DNA from: CAYLPJ01 sp964385465
GTDB taxonomy: Bacteria > Planctomycetota > Phycisphaerae > SM23-33
Assembly: GCA_964385465.1 (NCBI GenBank)
Contig: CAYLPJ010000052.1
Location: 1 to 48,470, forward strand
DNA length: 48,470 nucleotides
Direction of reading: 5' to 3'
This document shows, one piece after another, positions 11,196-20,100 of this stretch. The notes under the pieces were generated by a model. It made no database searches. It was not told where the DNA came from and was given only the letters and a program-made list of their open reading frames with translations. Positions within the stretch are counted from its first letter, which is position 1; every line of letters starts with the position of its first letter. A program made the translations under genes and the position numbers.

Positions 11196-11680
11196 CTGCA
11201 TATCCCTCCAGCGGCCGGGGGTGTTGGGGCGGCCCCGGCCGGGGGCGTTCGGTTTTCCAGCCAGCGGCGGACGCCTCCGGCGACGTCCCGGAGCAGGCCG
11301 CGCGGGTCCGTGGGCTTGAGAACGTAGGCGACGGCGCCGTTGTCGGTGGCGATGCGGCGCTGCTCGTCGTCGTCGAGCCCGGTGAGGACCACGACGGGAA
11401 TATCGCTCAGATCGGGGTCGTTCTTGAGCTCGCGCAGGACGCCCTGCCCGCCCATCCGCGGCATCTCCAGGTCCAGGTACACCAGGTCCGGGCGGGGGGC
11501 GCCGGCGAATCGGCCCTCGCGCCGGAGGTACGCAAGGGCCTCCAGCCCGTCGCCGGCCTCGCGGACGTCCACGGCGGCCGACAGCGTCGAGACCACGTCC
11601 CGCATCAGCAGGCGCATGTCCGGGTCGTCGTCCACCAGCAGGACGGTGACGCCGGCGGGGATGTCATCACCGGAAGGCAA
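11192..11680 (-). CDS. Single-domain response regulator (receiver only)
   Basis: This frame encodes about 162 residues of a complete receiver: VTVLLVDDDPDMRLLMRDVV, phosphoacceptor Asp70 in LVYLDLEMPRMGG, Thr100 in VVVLTG and Lys122 in AYVLKP. No output domain follows, only a short proline-rich tail. The proposed start is a TTG at 11680, preceded by AGGAG seven bases away; there is no in-frame ATG before the domain. The start overlaps the histidine kinase end by 14 bases and its stop overlaps the GGDEF start, so all three are translationally coupled. Single receivers of this kind act as phosphate shuttles or sinks. The family is clear; the start codon is moderately certain. Confidence 0.85.
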   Translation of the reverse strand: MPSGDDIPAGVTVLLVDDDPDMRLLMRDVVSTLSAAVDVREAGDGLEALAYLRREGRFAGAPRPDLVYLDLEMPRMGGQGVLRELKNDPDLSDIPVVVLTGLDDDEQRRIATDNGAVAYVLKPTDPRGLLRDVAGGVRRWLENRTPPAGAAPTPPAAGGICR

Positions 11681-13280
11681 CGGTGTGCTCCTGGGTATCG
11701 GCGTCGGTGCCCCGGCCGGCGTCGGCCTCCTCGGGGGTGTCGCCGTCGGCAGGGTTGGTGTTCTCGACGCCGAGGGCGACGAAGAAGGCCGAGCCCTCTC
11801 CCTCGGCGGACTCCACCCACGCCCGCCCGTCGTAGTTGGAGACGACACTGCGGACCATGGCCAGGCCCACGCCCTTTCCCCCGGCGGCCCCGGACGCCGC
11901 CGCCGACGCCCGCCGGAAGACGCAGAAGACCTTCTCCTGCTCGTCGGGCGGGATGCCGGGCCCGTTGTCGGCGACGTGGAACTCGTGGAGCCCGTCGGCG
12001 AGGCGATAGCCAATGTGAATCCGCCCGCCGTGCTCGCGGTGCATGTACTTGATGGCGTTGTCGACGAGGTTCTGGAAGACCTTCCGCAGGCGGGTCCGCT
12101 CGACGTGCAGGACGGGCATGCCCTCGTCGGCGGTGAAGGCGATGTCGCGGCTGCGGAGCTCGTAGTCGAACGTGTCGGCGACCTCGGCGACGAGGGCGCC
12201 GAAGTCCACGTCCTCCCGCCGCTGGGGGCGCGTGCGGATACGCGACAGCTCGAGCAACTCGCCGATCAGCTCGGTCTCGGCGTCGACGTTGGCCTGGATC
12301 CGCTGGAGCCGCGCGACCACGTCCTCGGGCAGCTCGTCCCGCCACTTCATCATCACCAGCGTCGCCATCCCCGCGATGTTCCGCAGCGGGGCGTTGAGGT
12401 CGTGGCTGACGGCGCGGAGGAACTCCTCCTTCTCGGCCATCTCGCTCCGCAGCCGCCCGTTGGCGACGTGCAGCTCGCGCGTCCGCTCCTGGACCTTCGC
12501 CTCCAGCTCCTGGTTGGCCAGCAGCAGCTCGTCCCGCATGGCGGCGAGGTCGTCGGCCATGGTATCGAAGGCGCGGCTGAGCCGCCCGATCTCGTCGCTG
12601 CGGCGGATGCCGGTGCGGCAGTGGAACTCGCCCCGCCCCAGCCGGCCGGACGCCGCGACGAGCGTGCGGATCGGCTTGACCACGAGGTGCCAGACCAGCA
12701 GGTACCCCATGGGCAGCCCGCAGAGGGCGATGACGCCGGCGGCGATGCCCATTCGCCGGCGGACCCTGGCCAGCCGGGCGGTGGTCTCGCGGGTGTCCAC
12801 GACGACGCGGACGGCCCCGACCAGGCGTTCGCCGTACCAGAGGACGTCGTGCATGACCACCGGCTGGGCGAGCAGGAGGAAGTCGTCGCCGACCTGGCGG
12901 GCGAGGGATACGCTGACGGGCAGCTCGACGAGCTCGTCCCAGCGGTCGGGGTCGCGGTTGCCGCAGGCGGTCGCCAGGGGCAGGCCCTGGTCGTCGAGGA
13001 CGGCGACGAAGCGGATGCGGCTGTTGCGGAGGCTGTCGCTTGCGAGCCGCTGGAGGCTGGTGGTCCGCCCGTTGCGGAGATCGTGCTGCGCGGCGACGCC
13101 GAGCGCCCGCGTGAGCTGCTCGGCGTGGCGGCGGTCGCTGCTGCGAAGCAACCCGCTGGCGGTGGCGTAGTAGAACCATTCCCCCGCGGCGGTTACGCCG
13201 AGGATCGTCAGCGTCAGGACGAAGGCGACTTTCACCTGAAGCCCGACGCGCCAGGGGTTCTTGCGTCTCTCGCTGTGCAT
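11667..13280 (-). CDS. Membrane histidine kinase with periplasmic sensor and HAMP
   Basis: The 537-residue kinase starts MHSERRKNPWRVGLQVKVAF. A first transmembrane helix spans about residues 14-36, an extracytoplasmic sensor region 37-176, a second helix 178-201, then HAMP (202-255), a short coiled coil, and a HisKA domain with His293 in FLRAVSHDLNAPLRNI. The ATPase domain has the N box (NLVDNAIKY, 404-412), DNGPGIP (438-444) and GKGVGLAMV (468-476). All catalytic elements are present. The signal sensed is unknown. The start lacks a good ribosome site, and the frame stays open further upstream, but the upstream residues are arginine/proline-rich and improbable. It heads the operon with the receiver and GGDEF genes and is divergent from the sigma-54 activator. 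Confidence 0.92.
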   Translation of the reverse strand: MHSERRKNPWRVGLQVKVAFVLTLTILGVTAAGEWFYYATASGLLRSSDRRHAEQLTRALGVAAQHDLRNGRTTSLQRLASDSLRNSRIRFVAVLDDQGLPLATACGNRDPDRWDELVELPVSVSLARQVGDDFLLLAQPVVMHDVLWYGERLVGAVRVVVDTRETTARLARVRRRMGIAAGVIALCGLPMGYLLVWHLVVKPIRTLVAASGRLGRGEFHCRTGIRRSDEIGRLSRAFDTMADDLAAMRDELLLANQELEAKVQERTRELHVANGRLRSEMAEKEEFLRAVSHDLNAPLRNIAGMATLVMMKWRDELPEDVVARLQRIQANVDAETELIGELLELSRIRTRPQRREDVDFGALVAEVADTFDYELRSRDIAFTADEGMPVLHVERTRLRKVFQNLVDNAIKYMHREHGGRIHIGYRLADGLHEFHVADNGPGIPPDEQEKVFCVFRRASAAASGAAGGKGVGLAMVRSVVSNYDGRAWVESAEGEGSAFFVALGVENTNPADGDTPEEADAGRGTDADTQEHTVAFR

Positions 13281-13479
13281 CGCGTGGGTTCTGTGCCGGC
13301 GGTTGTCGGGCGCGGCCCCTGCGCGGAGCCCGGCCCCTGGACGTATCGGCCGGTTGGGCGGGCGGCTTTGCCTGCGCCGGTTTTCGGGGGGGGAATCCCC
13401 CCGCCCGCGCGGGCGAGGGAAGGCCCGTGCAGGGAGGGGGTTGCGCGGACTTGGGCGAACGGAATCGCGATTTTTCCAC

Positions 13480-13508
13480 TTGTCAAATCCGGACATGTCG
13501 GGTATAAG
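13480..13508 (+). promoter_or_regulatory. Sigma-70-type promoter of the sigma-54 activator gene
   Basis: TTGTCA (13480-13485) and TATAAG (13503-13508) are separated by 17 bp. The start would be near 13515, about 100 bases before the ATG, and just upstream of the inverted repeat at 13522-13545. The rest of the 337-base divergent gap to the kinase gene shows no gene; I found no clear kinase promoter. Confidence 0.6.
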
Positions 13509-13521
13509 ATGGTCTCGGAGG

Positions 13522-13545
13522 TGCGACACTTGCTCAGGTGTCGCA
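13522..13545. promoter_or_regulatory. Inverted repeat TGCGACAC-N8-GTGTCGCA in the activator leader
   Basis: Two perfect 8-base half-sites (13522-13529 and 13538-13545) flank 8 bases, immediately after the predicted transcription start of the activator gene. The same TGTCGCA core occurs again as an inverted pair upstream of the sigma-54 promoter at 14875. An autoregulatory operator is the simplest reading; an RNA hairpin is possible too. Confidence 0.55.
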
Positions 13546-13617
13546 GGCAGTACCTTCATCAGCTCGAAGGAATCGGAAAAAGCGAGGCTCGACGGCCCTG
13601 CTCAGGCAAGTTCGAGA

Positions 13618-14667
13618 ATGGATGACGGAGGAGAACATACCTCGCGTCCGGCGGAGGAAAGTCCGCAGGAGGCGACGCATACCGGCGCGGCCCTGATCGG
13701 CCCCAGCCCCCTTTTCCAACAGGTTCTGCGCGTGGTGGACTCTGTAGCCACCAACGATTGCGTGGTCCTGCTGGAGGGCGAGTCGGGGACCGGCAAGGAG
13801 CTGCTGGCACGCCGCATTCACTGGCGCAGCGGACGGAACAGCCGTCCGTTCATCCCCGTAAACTGCGCCGCGATCAGCGATTCCCTCTTCGAGAGCCAGT
13901 TCTACGGCCACGTGAAGGGGGCCTTCACCGGCGCCGCGACAAGCACCCTCGGCGTGGTCCGCGCCGCCGAGGGGGGCACGCTGCTGCTTGACGAGGTCGG
14001 CGAGCTGCCCATCCACCTCCAGCCCAAGCTCTTGCGACTGCTCCAGGAGCGGGAGATCACGCCCGTGGGGGCCGCCGAGCCGATCGACGTCGACGCCCGC
14101 TTCGTGGCCTCGACGAACCGGAACCTCGCCAGGAGCGTTCTGGAAGGGGACTTCCGCAGCGACCTGTACCACCGGCTGAACATCGTACGGATCGAGATCC
14201 CGCCGCTTCGCTCCCGGCCCGAGGACGTCGAGCCGCTGCTGGATTTCTACCTGGATCAGTACGCTGCCGAGTATGCCAGCCCGCGCGTGCAGATCGGCCG
14301 GCGGCTGCGGGCGTGCCTGCGCGAGTACCCTTGGCCGGGCAACGTTCGCGAGCTTTGTGCCTATGTTGAAAGGCTTTACGCCACCGGGCTCCCGCCGATG
14401 CCGCCGAAGCTGGGCCTGTGGGACGAGCAAGGCGGTTCCTTCGCGGCGCCGGTACACACCGCGCCGGACCGCATGCCCGTCGGGGAAGACACCCCCGTGG
14501 CCGTCTCGCTCGCCGAGGCCGAGAAGCAGGCCATCGAGCGTGCGCTGGAGTTGACGGGCTACAACCGCACGGCCGCGGCGAGGCTGCTGGAGATCCACCG
14601 CAGCACGTTGCTCCGCAAGATCAAGACGTACTCGCTGGACGTCGGCTCACAAAAGCCGCCTGTATAG
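13618..14667 (+). CDS. Sigma-54-dependent transcriptional activator without a sensor domain (PspF-like layout)
   Basis: The 349-residue protein is an AAA+ bacterial enhancer-binding protein. Only about 25 residues precede the ATPase core, so there is no receiver, GAF or PAS domain. The core has Walker A GESGTGKE (54-61), the sigma-54 contact loop GAFTGA (101-106), Walker B LLLDEVGE (122-129), FRSDLYHRLNIVRIEIPPLR and YPWPGNVREL. A Fis-type helix-turn-helix closes the protein (ELTGYNRTAAARLLEIHRST, 311-330). All residues for ATP hydrolysis and sigma-54 contact are present, so it should remodel RNA polymerase-sigma-54 and be active unless a partner protein inhibits it. The ATG at 13618 follows a weak ribosome site; an upstream extension would add improbable sequence. 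Confidence 0.93.
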   Translation: MDDGGEHTSRPAEESPQEATHTGAALIGPSPLFQQVLRVVDSVATNDCVVLLEGESGTGKELLARRIHWRSGRNSRPFIPVNCAAISDSLFESQFYGHVKGAFTGAATSTLGVVRAAEGGTLLLDEVGELPIHLQPKLLRLLQEREITPVGAAEPIDVDARFVASTNRNLARSVLEGDFRSDLYHRLNIVRIEIPPLRSRPEDVEPLLDFYLDQYAAEYASPRVQIGRRLRACLREYPWPGNVRELCAYVERLYATGLPPMPPKLGLWDEQGGSFAAPVHTAPDRMPVGEDTPVAVSLAEAEKQAIERALELTGYNRTAAARLLEIHRSTLLRKIKTYSLDVGSQKPPV

Positions 14668-14787
14668 GCGGTTGCGTACGTGCCGGTCGCTCCGGCCGGT
14701 GGGGGATTTCAGGGCCTGGCGGAAAACGCTTCAGGAAACCCCTTCCTGGCTGCCGATACACTCCCCGAAGCGCCTCAAAGTCCGGCG

Positions 14788-14848
14788 CTGTCGCAGAATA
14801 CGTCACCGCCGTCGCGGAACGCGGCGCGCGTGCCGCATTCTGCGACAG
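14788..14848. promoter_or_regulatory. Probable upstream activating sequence: 12-bp inverted repeat
   Basis: CTGTCGCAGAAT at 14788-14799 and its exact complement ATTCTGCGACAG at 14837-14848 are 37 bases apart. The TGTCGCA core is shared with the inverted repeat in the activator leader. The pair lies 27-87 bases upstream of the -24 element at 14875, a usual zone for enhancer-binding protein sites. Binding by the adjacent activator is an inference. Confidence 0.6.
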
Positions 14849-14874
14849 GTCGGTCCGGGGTAGCCCAAGACGCT

Positions 14875-14890
14875 CGGCAAGACGCTTGCT
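14875..14890 (+). promoter_or_regulatory. Sigma-54 (-24/-12) promoter
   Basis: The sequence CGGCAAGACGCTTGCT fits TGGCAC-N5-TTGCW with two mismatches. The essential GG (14876-14877) and GC (14888-14889) have the required 12-base offset and TTGC is complete. The start is expected near 14901, 16 bases before the ATG of the next gene. The adjacent gene encodes a sigma-54 activator, which raises confidence. Confidence 0.65.
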
Positions 14891-14916
14891 CACATAAGTG
14901 CTTTCCGGACAATCGG

Positions 14917-15474
14917 ATGAAAAAAAGCGAGAACGAAACCGCCGCTCCGGCACAGGCATTGCAAAGTAATAGGGCGGAGAGGAGCCTGACATTGAGGAGC
15001 GGAAGGGAGCAGCATCAGTCGGCGCTGAGGCCGACCTCCCGTCAGGGCGTGTGCGTTGTGATGGCATGCTCTGACAATTCGGAGGCCGACCAGGTTGGTC
15101 GTTGCCTCTCAGAACTGAATACCGGATGCCTCGTGTCGTACCTGAAGGCGGAAGACCTTCTGGCCAACGGCCCGGCCGGTCCTGTGGCGCTGGTTATCCT
15201 GGCGACGCGTGACCCGGCAGAGACCGTTCGCAGGAGTCTTCGCTGGTTGAAGAACCGCTGGCCCCACTGTCCCGTGACGGTGGTCGGCGACGGCGGCTCG
15301 GGCGAGTATGAGATGGCTGCGCGTGAGGGCGGAGCGATCTACCTGACTCGGCCGGTCCGCGTCGAAGAGTGGCGCGCGATTCTCTGCCACGCCGTCCAGG
15401 CGGCCGCTCGCCGCCAGGCCAGGTTGGAAGGTGCCGGGCAATACGCCCCGGAGACGGCACGGCAATCCGGATGA
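14917..15474 (+). CDS. Degenerate receiver-like protein, probable sigma-54 target
   Basis: The 185-residue product starts MKKSENETAAPAQALQSNRA. After a polar N-terminal tail of about 45 residues, an alternating beta/alpha domain follows the receiver pattern: GVCVVMACSDNSEAD, PVALVILATRDPAE, CPVTVVGDGG and GAIYLTRPVRVEEW. The conserved acidic pair is absent at the first strand, the Thr/Ser after strand 4 is replaced, and the Lys after strand 5 is Arg, so phosphorylation as in a true response regulator is doubtful. The tail is helical and basic. An alternative start at ATG 15061 would leave only the domain. It sits downstream of a sigma-54 promoter and the activator gene and may be a partner or feedback regulator of that activator. 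Function unproven. Confidence 0.65.
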   Translation: MKKSENETAAPAQALQSNRAERSLTLRSGREQHQSALRPTSRQGVCVVMACSDNSEADQVGRCLSELNTGCLVSYLKAEDLLANGPAGPVALVILATRDPAETVRRSLRWLKNRWPHCPVTVVGDGGSGEYEMAAREGGAIYLTRPVRVEEWRAILCHAVQAAARRQARLEGAGQYAPETARQSG

Positions 15475-15561
15475 CAACCGAGTGTACCCTCGCCCTCTCA
15501 GGGCCCGGCCTCCGGGCCGGCCGGGGAATGGCGAGCGATGAGCCTCACTGCGGAGGGCCTC

Positions 15562-15570
15562 TGTTATAAC
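15562..15570 (+). promoter_or_regulatory. Extended -10 promoter candidate for the sialidase leader
   Basis: TGTTATAAC at 15562-15570 has the TGn extension and a TATAAC -10 hexamer; the -35 region is poor. Transcription would begin near 15577 and read through the structured RNA at 15647-15782. A perfect 7-bp hairpin (GGCCCGG-CCT-CCGGGCC, 15502-15518) upstream follows the receiver-like gene and lacks a T tract. Confidence 0.4.
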
Positions 15571-15646
15571 GGAGTCGAGCAGAAGCGGACTTGAGCACCC
15601 GCGGACTACGCCCATATCCTCCTTGGGCAGCGCGATTACGTTTGAG

Positions 15647-15782
15647 GTCCTTCGAAGGTAATGGTCTGAAGCGCCAGTGCGAAAGCCAGCGGAGATGAGC
15701 GCCTGCTGGTATACTCCGAACCCTCCTCCGTCGGAGTTTCGCAGCGCAGCCTCACGAGGGGACCATTACCAAGGCGAAGGGC
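15647..15782 (+). ncRNA. Candidate structured leader RNA with a three-way junction
   Basis: A nested set of complementary segments is visible. P0: 15647-15654 with 15775-15782 (GTCCTTCG with CGAAGGGC, one G-U). P1: GGTAATGGTC 15657-15666 with GACCATTACC 15761-15770, 10 perfect pairs. Then GCGC 15671-15674 with 15744-15747 and TGCGAAA 15678-15684 with TTTCGCA 15737-15743. This closes a three-way junction with hairpins CCAGC/GCTGG (15686-15690, 15705-15709) and CTCCGA/TCGGAG (15714-15719, 15731-15736). The last four bases of P0 are also the first four of the terminator stem that follows, so the two structures exclude each other, as in riboswitches and attenuators. No known RNA class was recognised. 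It lies in the leader of the sialidase gene; an independent small RNA ending at the terminator is the alternative. Confidence 0.6.
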
Positions 15783-15824
15783 GATGACGATGCCTTGAGC
15801 AAGCACCGTCTCGCCCCTTTTTTT
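15779..15824 (+). terminator. Intrinsic terminator overlapping the structured RNA
   Basis: GGGCGA (15779-15784) pairs with TCGCCC (15811-15816), and after one bulged T, GACG (15786-15789) pairs with CGTC (15807-15810), giving ten GC-rich pairs. One C and seven T (15818-15824) follow. It lies 82 bases before the sialidase start and shares 15779-15782 with helix P0 of the upstream RNA, so formation of P0 would oppose termination. Confidence 0.75.
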
Positions 15825-15905
15825 GCGCTGATGTGTATTTCCGATATCACCCGGACTGGTATGTTCGCTGGCCGGGAAATGCTGCGGGTCCCGCGAGGAG
15901 ATCCC

Positions 15906-17111
15906 ATGGTCGCGATGTGCGTTGTCCTCGCCCTGGCCGGCGGGGCGGGAGAGTGGGGGATGATCGAGAAGACCGACGTGTTCACCGCCGGGGAGAACGG
16001 GTACGCGATGTTCCGCGTGCCGGGCATCTGCCGGACGGCCAACGGCGTGCTGCTGGCCTACTGCGAGGCCCGGCGTCGCGGGCGGGGCGACTGGGGCACG
16101 ATCGACATCTGGATGCGCCGCAGTACCGACGGAGGCAAGACGTGGCTGCCGGCGCGGAAGATCGTCGCCCCGCCGGCCGACGCACGGCCCAACGAGGTCG
16201 CTATCGAGAAGGGGCTCGCGAAGCCCGACGAGGTAACGTGCAACAACGTCGTGGCCATCGCCGACCGCGAACCGGGCGTCGTCCACGTGCTCTACTGCAT
16301 CGAATACGCACGCTGCTTCTACATGCGCAGCGAGGACGACGGCGAGACGTTCTCCCAGCCGACCGAGATCACCGGGGCATTCGAGGCCTTTCGCGACGGG
16401 TATGACTGGAGGGTCCTGGCGGCCGGGCCGGGACACGGCATCCAGCTTCGCACAGGCCGGCTGGTCGTGCCGGTCTGGCTTAGCGATGGCACGGGGGGTC
16501 ACGGGCATCGCCCGAGCGTGGTGGCTACGGTGTTCAGCGACGACGGCGGGAAGAGATGGCGGGCCGGCGAGATCATCGTCCGCGACCCCGAGCCGAGGAA
16601 CCCTTCCGAGACGGTTGTCGTCGAACTGGCCGACGGGCGGGTCATGCTGAACTTCCGCAACGAATCCCCCCGGCAGCGGCGGGGGGTGGTGATCGGGCCC
16701 GACGGCGCGACCGGTTGGGGGCCGTGGCGGTTCGATGAGGGGCTCAGCGAGCCGACGTGCATGGGCAGCATCTTCCGCGTCACGCTGTCCGGGCCGCAGG
16801 ACCGCAACCGCATCGTCTTCGCCAACCCGCACAACGCCGGCGCCGACCGCCGCGAGAACGACCGCGAAAGCCACGCCCGCCGCGACGTGACCGTCCGGCT
16901 GAGCTACGACGAGGGCGAGACCTGGCCGGTCGCCCGCGTCCTCGAGCGCGGCCCCGGCGGCTACACCGACCTCGCGGCGGCGCCGGACGGAACGGTCTGG
17001 TGCATCTACGAGCGCGGGGCTGCCAGGGGCAACCACTACCACCCCGCCGCGCTGACCGTCGCCCGCTTCGATCTCGTCTGGCTGGCCGGCGAGGGCGCCG
17101 CGCGCGACTGA
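15906..17111 (+). CDS. Exported sialidase (GH33-type, Asp-box beta-propeller)
   Basis: The 401-residue protein is chosen to start at ATG 15906, which has GAGGAG upstream and a short signal-like segment (MVAMCVVLALAGGAG). Sialidases cleave terminal sialic acid from glycans. The sequence has the catalytic-arginine FRVPGI motif near residue 35 and four Asp boxes of the S-x-D-x-G-x-T-W type: STDGGKTW, SEDDGETF, SDDGGKRW and SYDEGETW, marking a six-bladed propeller. EARRRGRGDWG carries the second-blade acidic region. Related Asp-box proteins act on other sugars, so the substrate needs testing. Its transcript would run through the structured RNA and terminator at 15647-15824. It converges with the PQQ-type gene, 14 bases away. 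Confidence 0.85.
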   Translation: MVAMCVVLALAGGAGEWGMIEKTDVFTAGENGYAMFRVPGICRTANGVLLAYCEARRRGRGDWGTIDIWMRRSTDGGKTWLPARKIVAPPADARPNEVAIEKGLAKPDEVTCNNVVAIADREPGVVHVLYCIEYARCFYMRSEDDGETFSQPTEITGAFEAFRDGYDWRVLAAGPGHGIQLRTGRLVVPVWLSDGTGGHGHRPSVVATVFSDDGGKRWRAGEIIVRDPEPRNPSETVVVELADGRVMLNFRNESPRQRRGVVIGPDGATGWGPWRFDEGLSEPTCMGSIFRVTLSGPQDRNRIVFANPHNAGADRRENDRESHARRDVTVRLSYDEGETWPVARVLERGPGGYTDLAAAPDGTVWCIYERGAARGNHYHPAALTVARFDLVWLAGEGAARD

Positions 17112-17125
17112 CTCGCACCGGCCTG

Positions 17126-20100
17126 CTACTTCATGCAGACCACCTCGCCGGAGGCCAGCGGGATGACCACGCGCCCGGCCGCGATGCACAGGGCGTCGTG
17201 GACCGGCGGGGCGGGCAGGCGGGCCTGCGACAGCCGCTTGCCCGTGGCCGCGTCGACTACCGCCAGCCTCCCGCCCTTGTCCCCGCCGAGGGCGGGTGGG
17301 GCGAAGAGGGCCTCGCGGGGGCAGCCGGCCAGGATGAGCAGGCCGGTGGGGGCGCCCCGCTCGCCGGTCGGCCCCGCCAGGGCCATGGCGCGGACGAGGA
17401 TGGGAAACTGGCTGTCCGCCCAGACGGAACCCGCGGCGCCGCGGCGTCGCCCCTTGCGTCGCTCGCCGCCGCCGCGGGCCGGCGAGCAGAACAGCCGGTA
17501 CCGCCGCCCGCGATCGCGCCCGTAGCCGTAGACGAACCGCCCGTCGGTGACGAGCAGTCGCCCGGAGGGCGCGCCGCCGGACCGCCCGACGCCCCGGCCG
17601 GGCCCGTTGCGGAACCGCGAGCCGTAGATCATGTAGTACCGGTGCCACCAGTTGTCGTCCAGGAAGCCTCCGGGGCTGTAGAGGTGGGTGGCCGGCTCGT
17701 CGACGAAATGCCCGTCCAGCGACAGCCGGGCCTCGCGAAGGAACAGGCTGCCGTGCGAGCAGGAGGGGACGTCGTACAGCAGGCCGGGCATGTAGAGGTT
17801 GTCGAGGCGTTTCTCGTCCTGGCGGCCGGTGGCGGGGTCGCGCGTGTGGATCTGCCTGCTGGCCTTGAGCCTGCCGCTGGCCGCATCCAGCGAGATGAGC
17901 ATCATGCCGCCGTCGAGGTAGGACGACCGCCCCGCGAAGGCGTAGACGACGCCGTCTCGCACGATCACGCTGCCGGCCACGGGCCAGGGGGACTCGATCT
18001 GGTCGCGGGCGACGATCGCCGACCGCCGCGGTGCGGCCAGGAACCGCCACAGCAGCTCGCCGTCGTCGGCGCCGAGGCATTGGACGGCCCCGTCGGCCGA
18101 GCCGAAGATCACCCGGCCTCGCCAGTATGTCGGCGGGGAGTCGACGCGTCCGCCGGCGACGTGGGACCAGAGGGTGCGGCCGTCGTCGAGGCCCAGGGCG
18201 TGGACGGTATGGCGGTCCACCGAGGCCAGAAAGACCTTGCCGTCGGCCGACGTGGCCGCGCTGAGCCGGCCGGGGAGTTCGCGCCGCCAGGCGACGTCCG
18301 GCCGGTCGGCCGTGGTGGCGGGCGTGCTTCCTGTGCGGGCGGGATCGCGGCGGTAGGTGGGCCAGTCGTTTTCGTCGGCGGGGGGCCCGTCGGCCCCGGC
18401 GGCGGAGGCGGTCACCGGCTTGCGGCTGTCGTAGTTCGGCGGCGGGGGCTGCTTGCGGGCGCTGTAGGCGAAGAAGCCGTTAACCTTGCTGGCGTTGTAG
18501 CAGGCGCAGGGGTGCGGCGGGGTATAGAGCAGGCCGTTGGCGGGCATCACGCCGTACTGGCACATGCCTCGCGTCCAGTTGTGGCGGAGGCTGGGCCCGC
18601 CGGTCAGGTCGATGAACTCGATCCCCGTCCGCCCCAGGATGAGGTAGCGAGCCGTCGCCTTGTTGCGGTAGCAGCGGTGGTGGTGGCTGAGCGTGAACGC
18701 CTCCGCGGCGTCGACCGACCGCCGGACCTCGCCGGTCCGCGGGTCGCGCCCGACGACCTTCTCGACGTGGAACTCCGGGCCGATCATCTTGGCCAGGATC
18801 GGGCGCGTCCGCTCGAAGAAGAAGCGCGCGGGACCCCGCGACGCCCAGACCAGCCCGTCGATCACGAAGACGTCCACGGCATTGTGGAAGCACTCGGCCG
18901 CGCCGTCCTGCCAGAGGACCTCGCCGTCCGCGGCGTCCATGGCCGTCAGCAGGGCCAGCCCGCCGTGGGTCCTCATGCCGCCGACCAAAGCGGCGTGCTT
19001 GCTCCACGGCTCGGGGTACTCCGCCGCCCGGTCGCCGCAGAGGACCACGCCGTCGTGGACGACCACGGTGGGCGCCGACCAGGATGGGCGCTTCTCGACG
19101 CTTGGAAGCGGGCGGCGCCAAGCGATGTCGCCGCTGCCGGCCTCCATCGCGACCACGCCGCCGCCGTCGTGGAAGTACACCCGCCGGCCGTCTGTCCCCA
19201 GCGTGCCGGGCAGGATCGCGGCTGCGGGGCCGTCGGCGGCCCGCCAGCGGATCGCACCGGTGCCGGCGTCCACGGCGAGGATGCGCCGGGCCTTGCCTCC
19301 GGCCCCGCCGGCGGCCAGGTAGAGCGTGCCCTCGCGGTAGAGGACCTCGTCGGTGCCCTCGGTGCCCTTGTAGGTCTTGACGGTTCGCCCGGTGGCCGGG
19401 TCCAGGCGCAGCAGCGGGCCGCCATAGGCGAGCGTGACGTACACCGCCTCGCCGGGCGGGCCGGCGTTGGGGTCCGCGACGGCCACCAGCCGCCGGGGCA
19501 GTTGCACCGGCCCGCTGCGGAAGCCCCGGGCGGCGGACTCCCACCGTGCGATGGGGCGCTGCCAGAGCGTCACGCCGTTGAATGCGTTGCGGGCGATCAG
19601 GCGCCAGTCTGCCGGCTGACGCATCGACAGCGCGGGCGCGCGATCCTCGATCGTCAGCAGCCGCCCGCCGGCGCTGACCATCGCGCTGATGCTGGCGAGG
19701 CGGTCGTGGTGGCGGCCGTAGGTCGGGCCCGATACCCACTGCACGCACCGCGGCGGGCCGACCAGGCGGTCCCGCGAGACGGCGTTGTTGCTCGGGCCGC
19801 GGAGGAAGTGCGTCCATTCGTCCATTGCCTTCGGGCGGGGCCTGGTCAGCAGCGACCGCCCGTCCGGCAGGCGAATCGCCCGCCCGCCGGGCACGAGCAC
19901 GCGGCGCATCTCGTCGGGCGCGACGTCCACGCCCCCGGCCAGGACCAGGCGATCGACGAGCCCGTCGGCGTAGGGCAGTCGTCGCCCGTCCCAGACAGCC
20001 GCGGTGACCCGGCCGGCGAGGCCGGCCTCGAGGAACCGCCGCCGCGCCGCGGCGACGCGTTCGCGATCGGCATCGAGCCCCTGCACCAGCCCGCCCGAGC

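Noticed and set aside
13281..13559. N-terminal extension of the histidine kinase to 13559
   Set aside because: The extra 93 residues are arginine/proline-rich, unlike a protein, and overlap the activator promoter and its inverted repeat.
15647..15782. Assignment of the structured RNA to 6S RNA, SRP RNA, TPP, cobalamin or c-di-GMP classes
   Set aside because: None of the conserved sequence elements of these classes that I know is present, and the branched layout differs.
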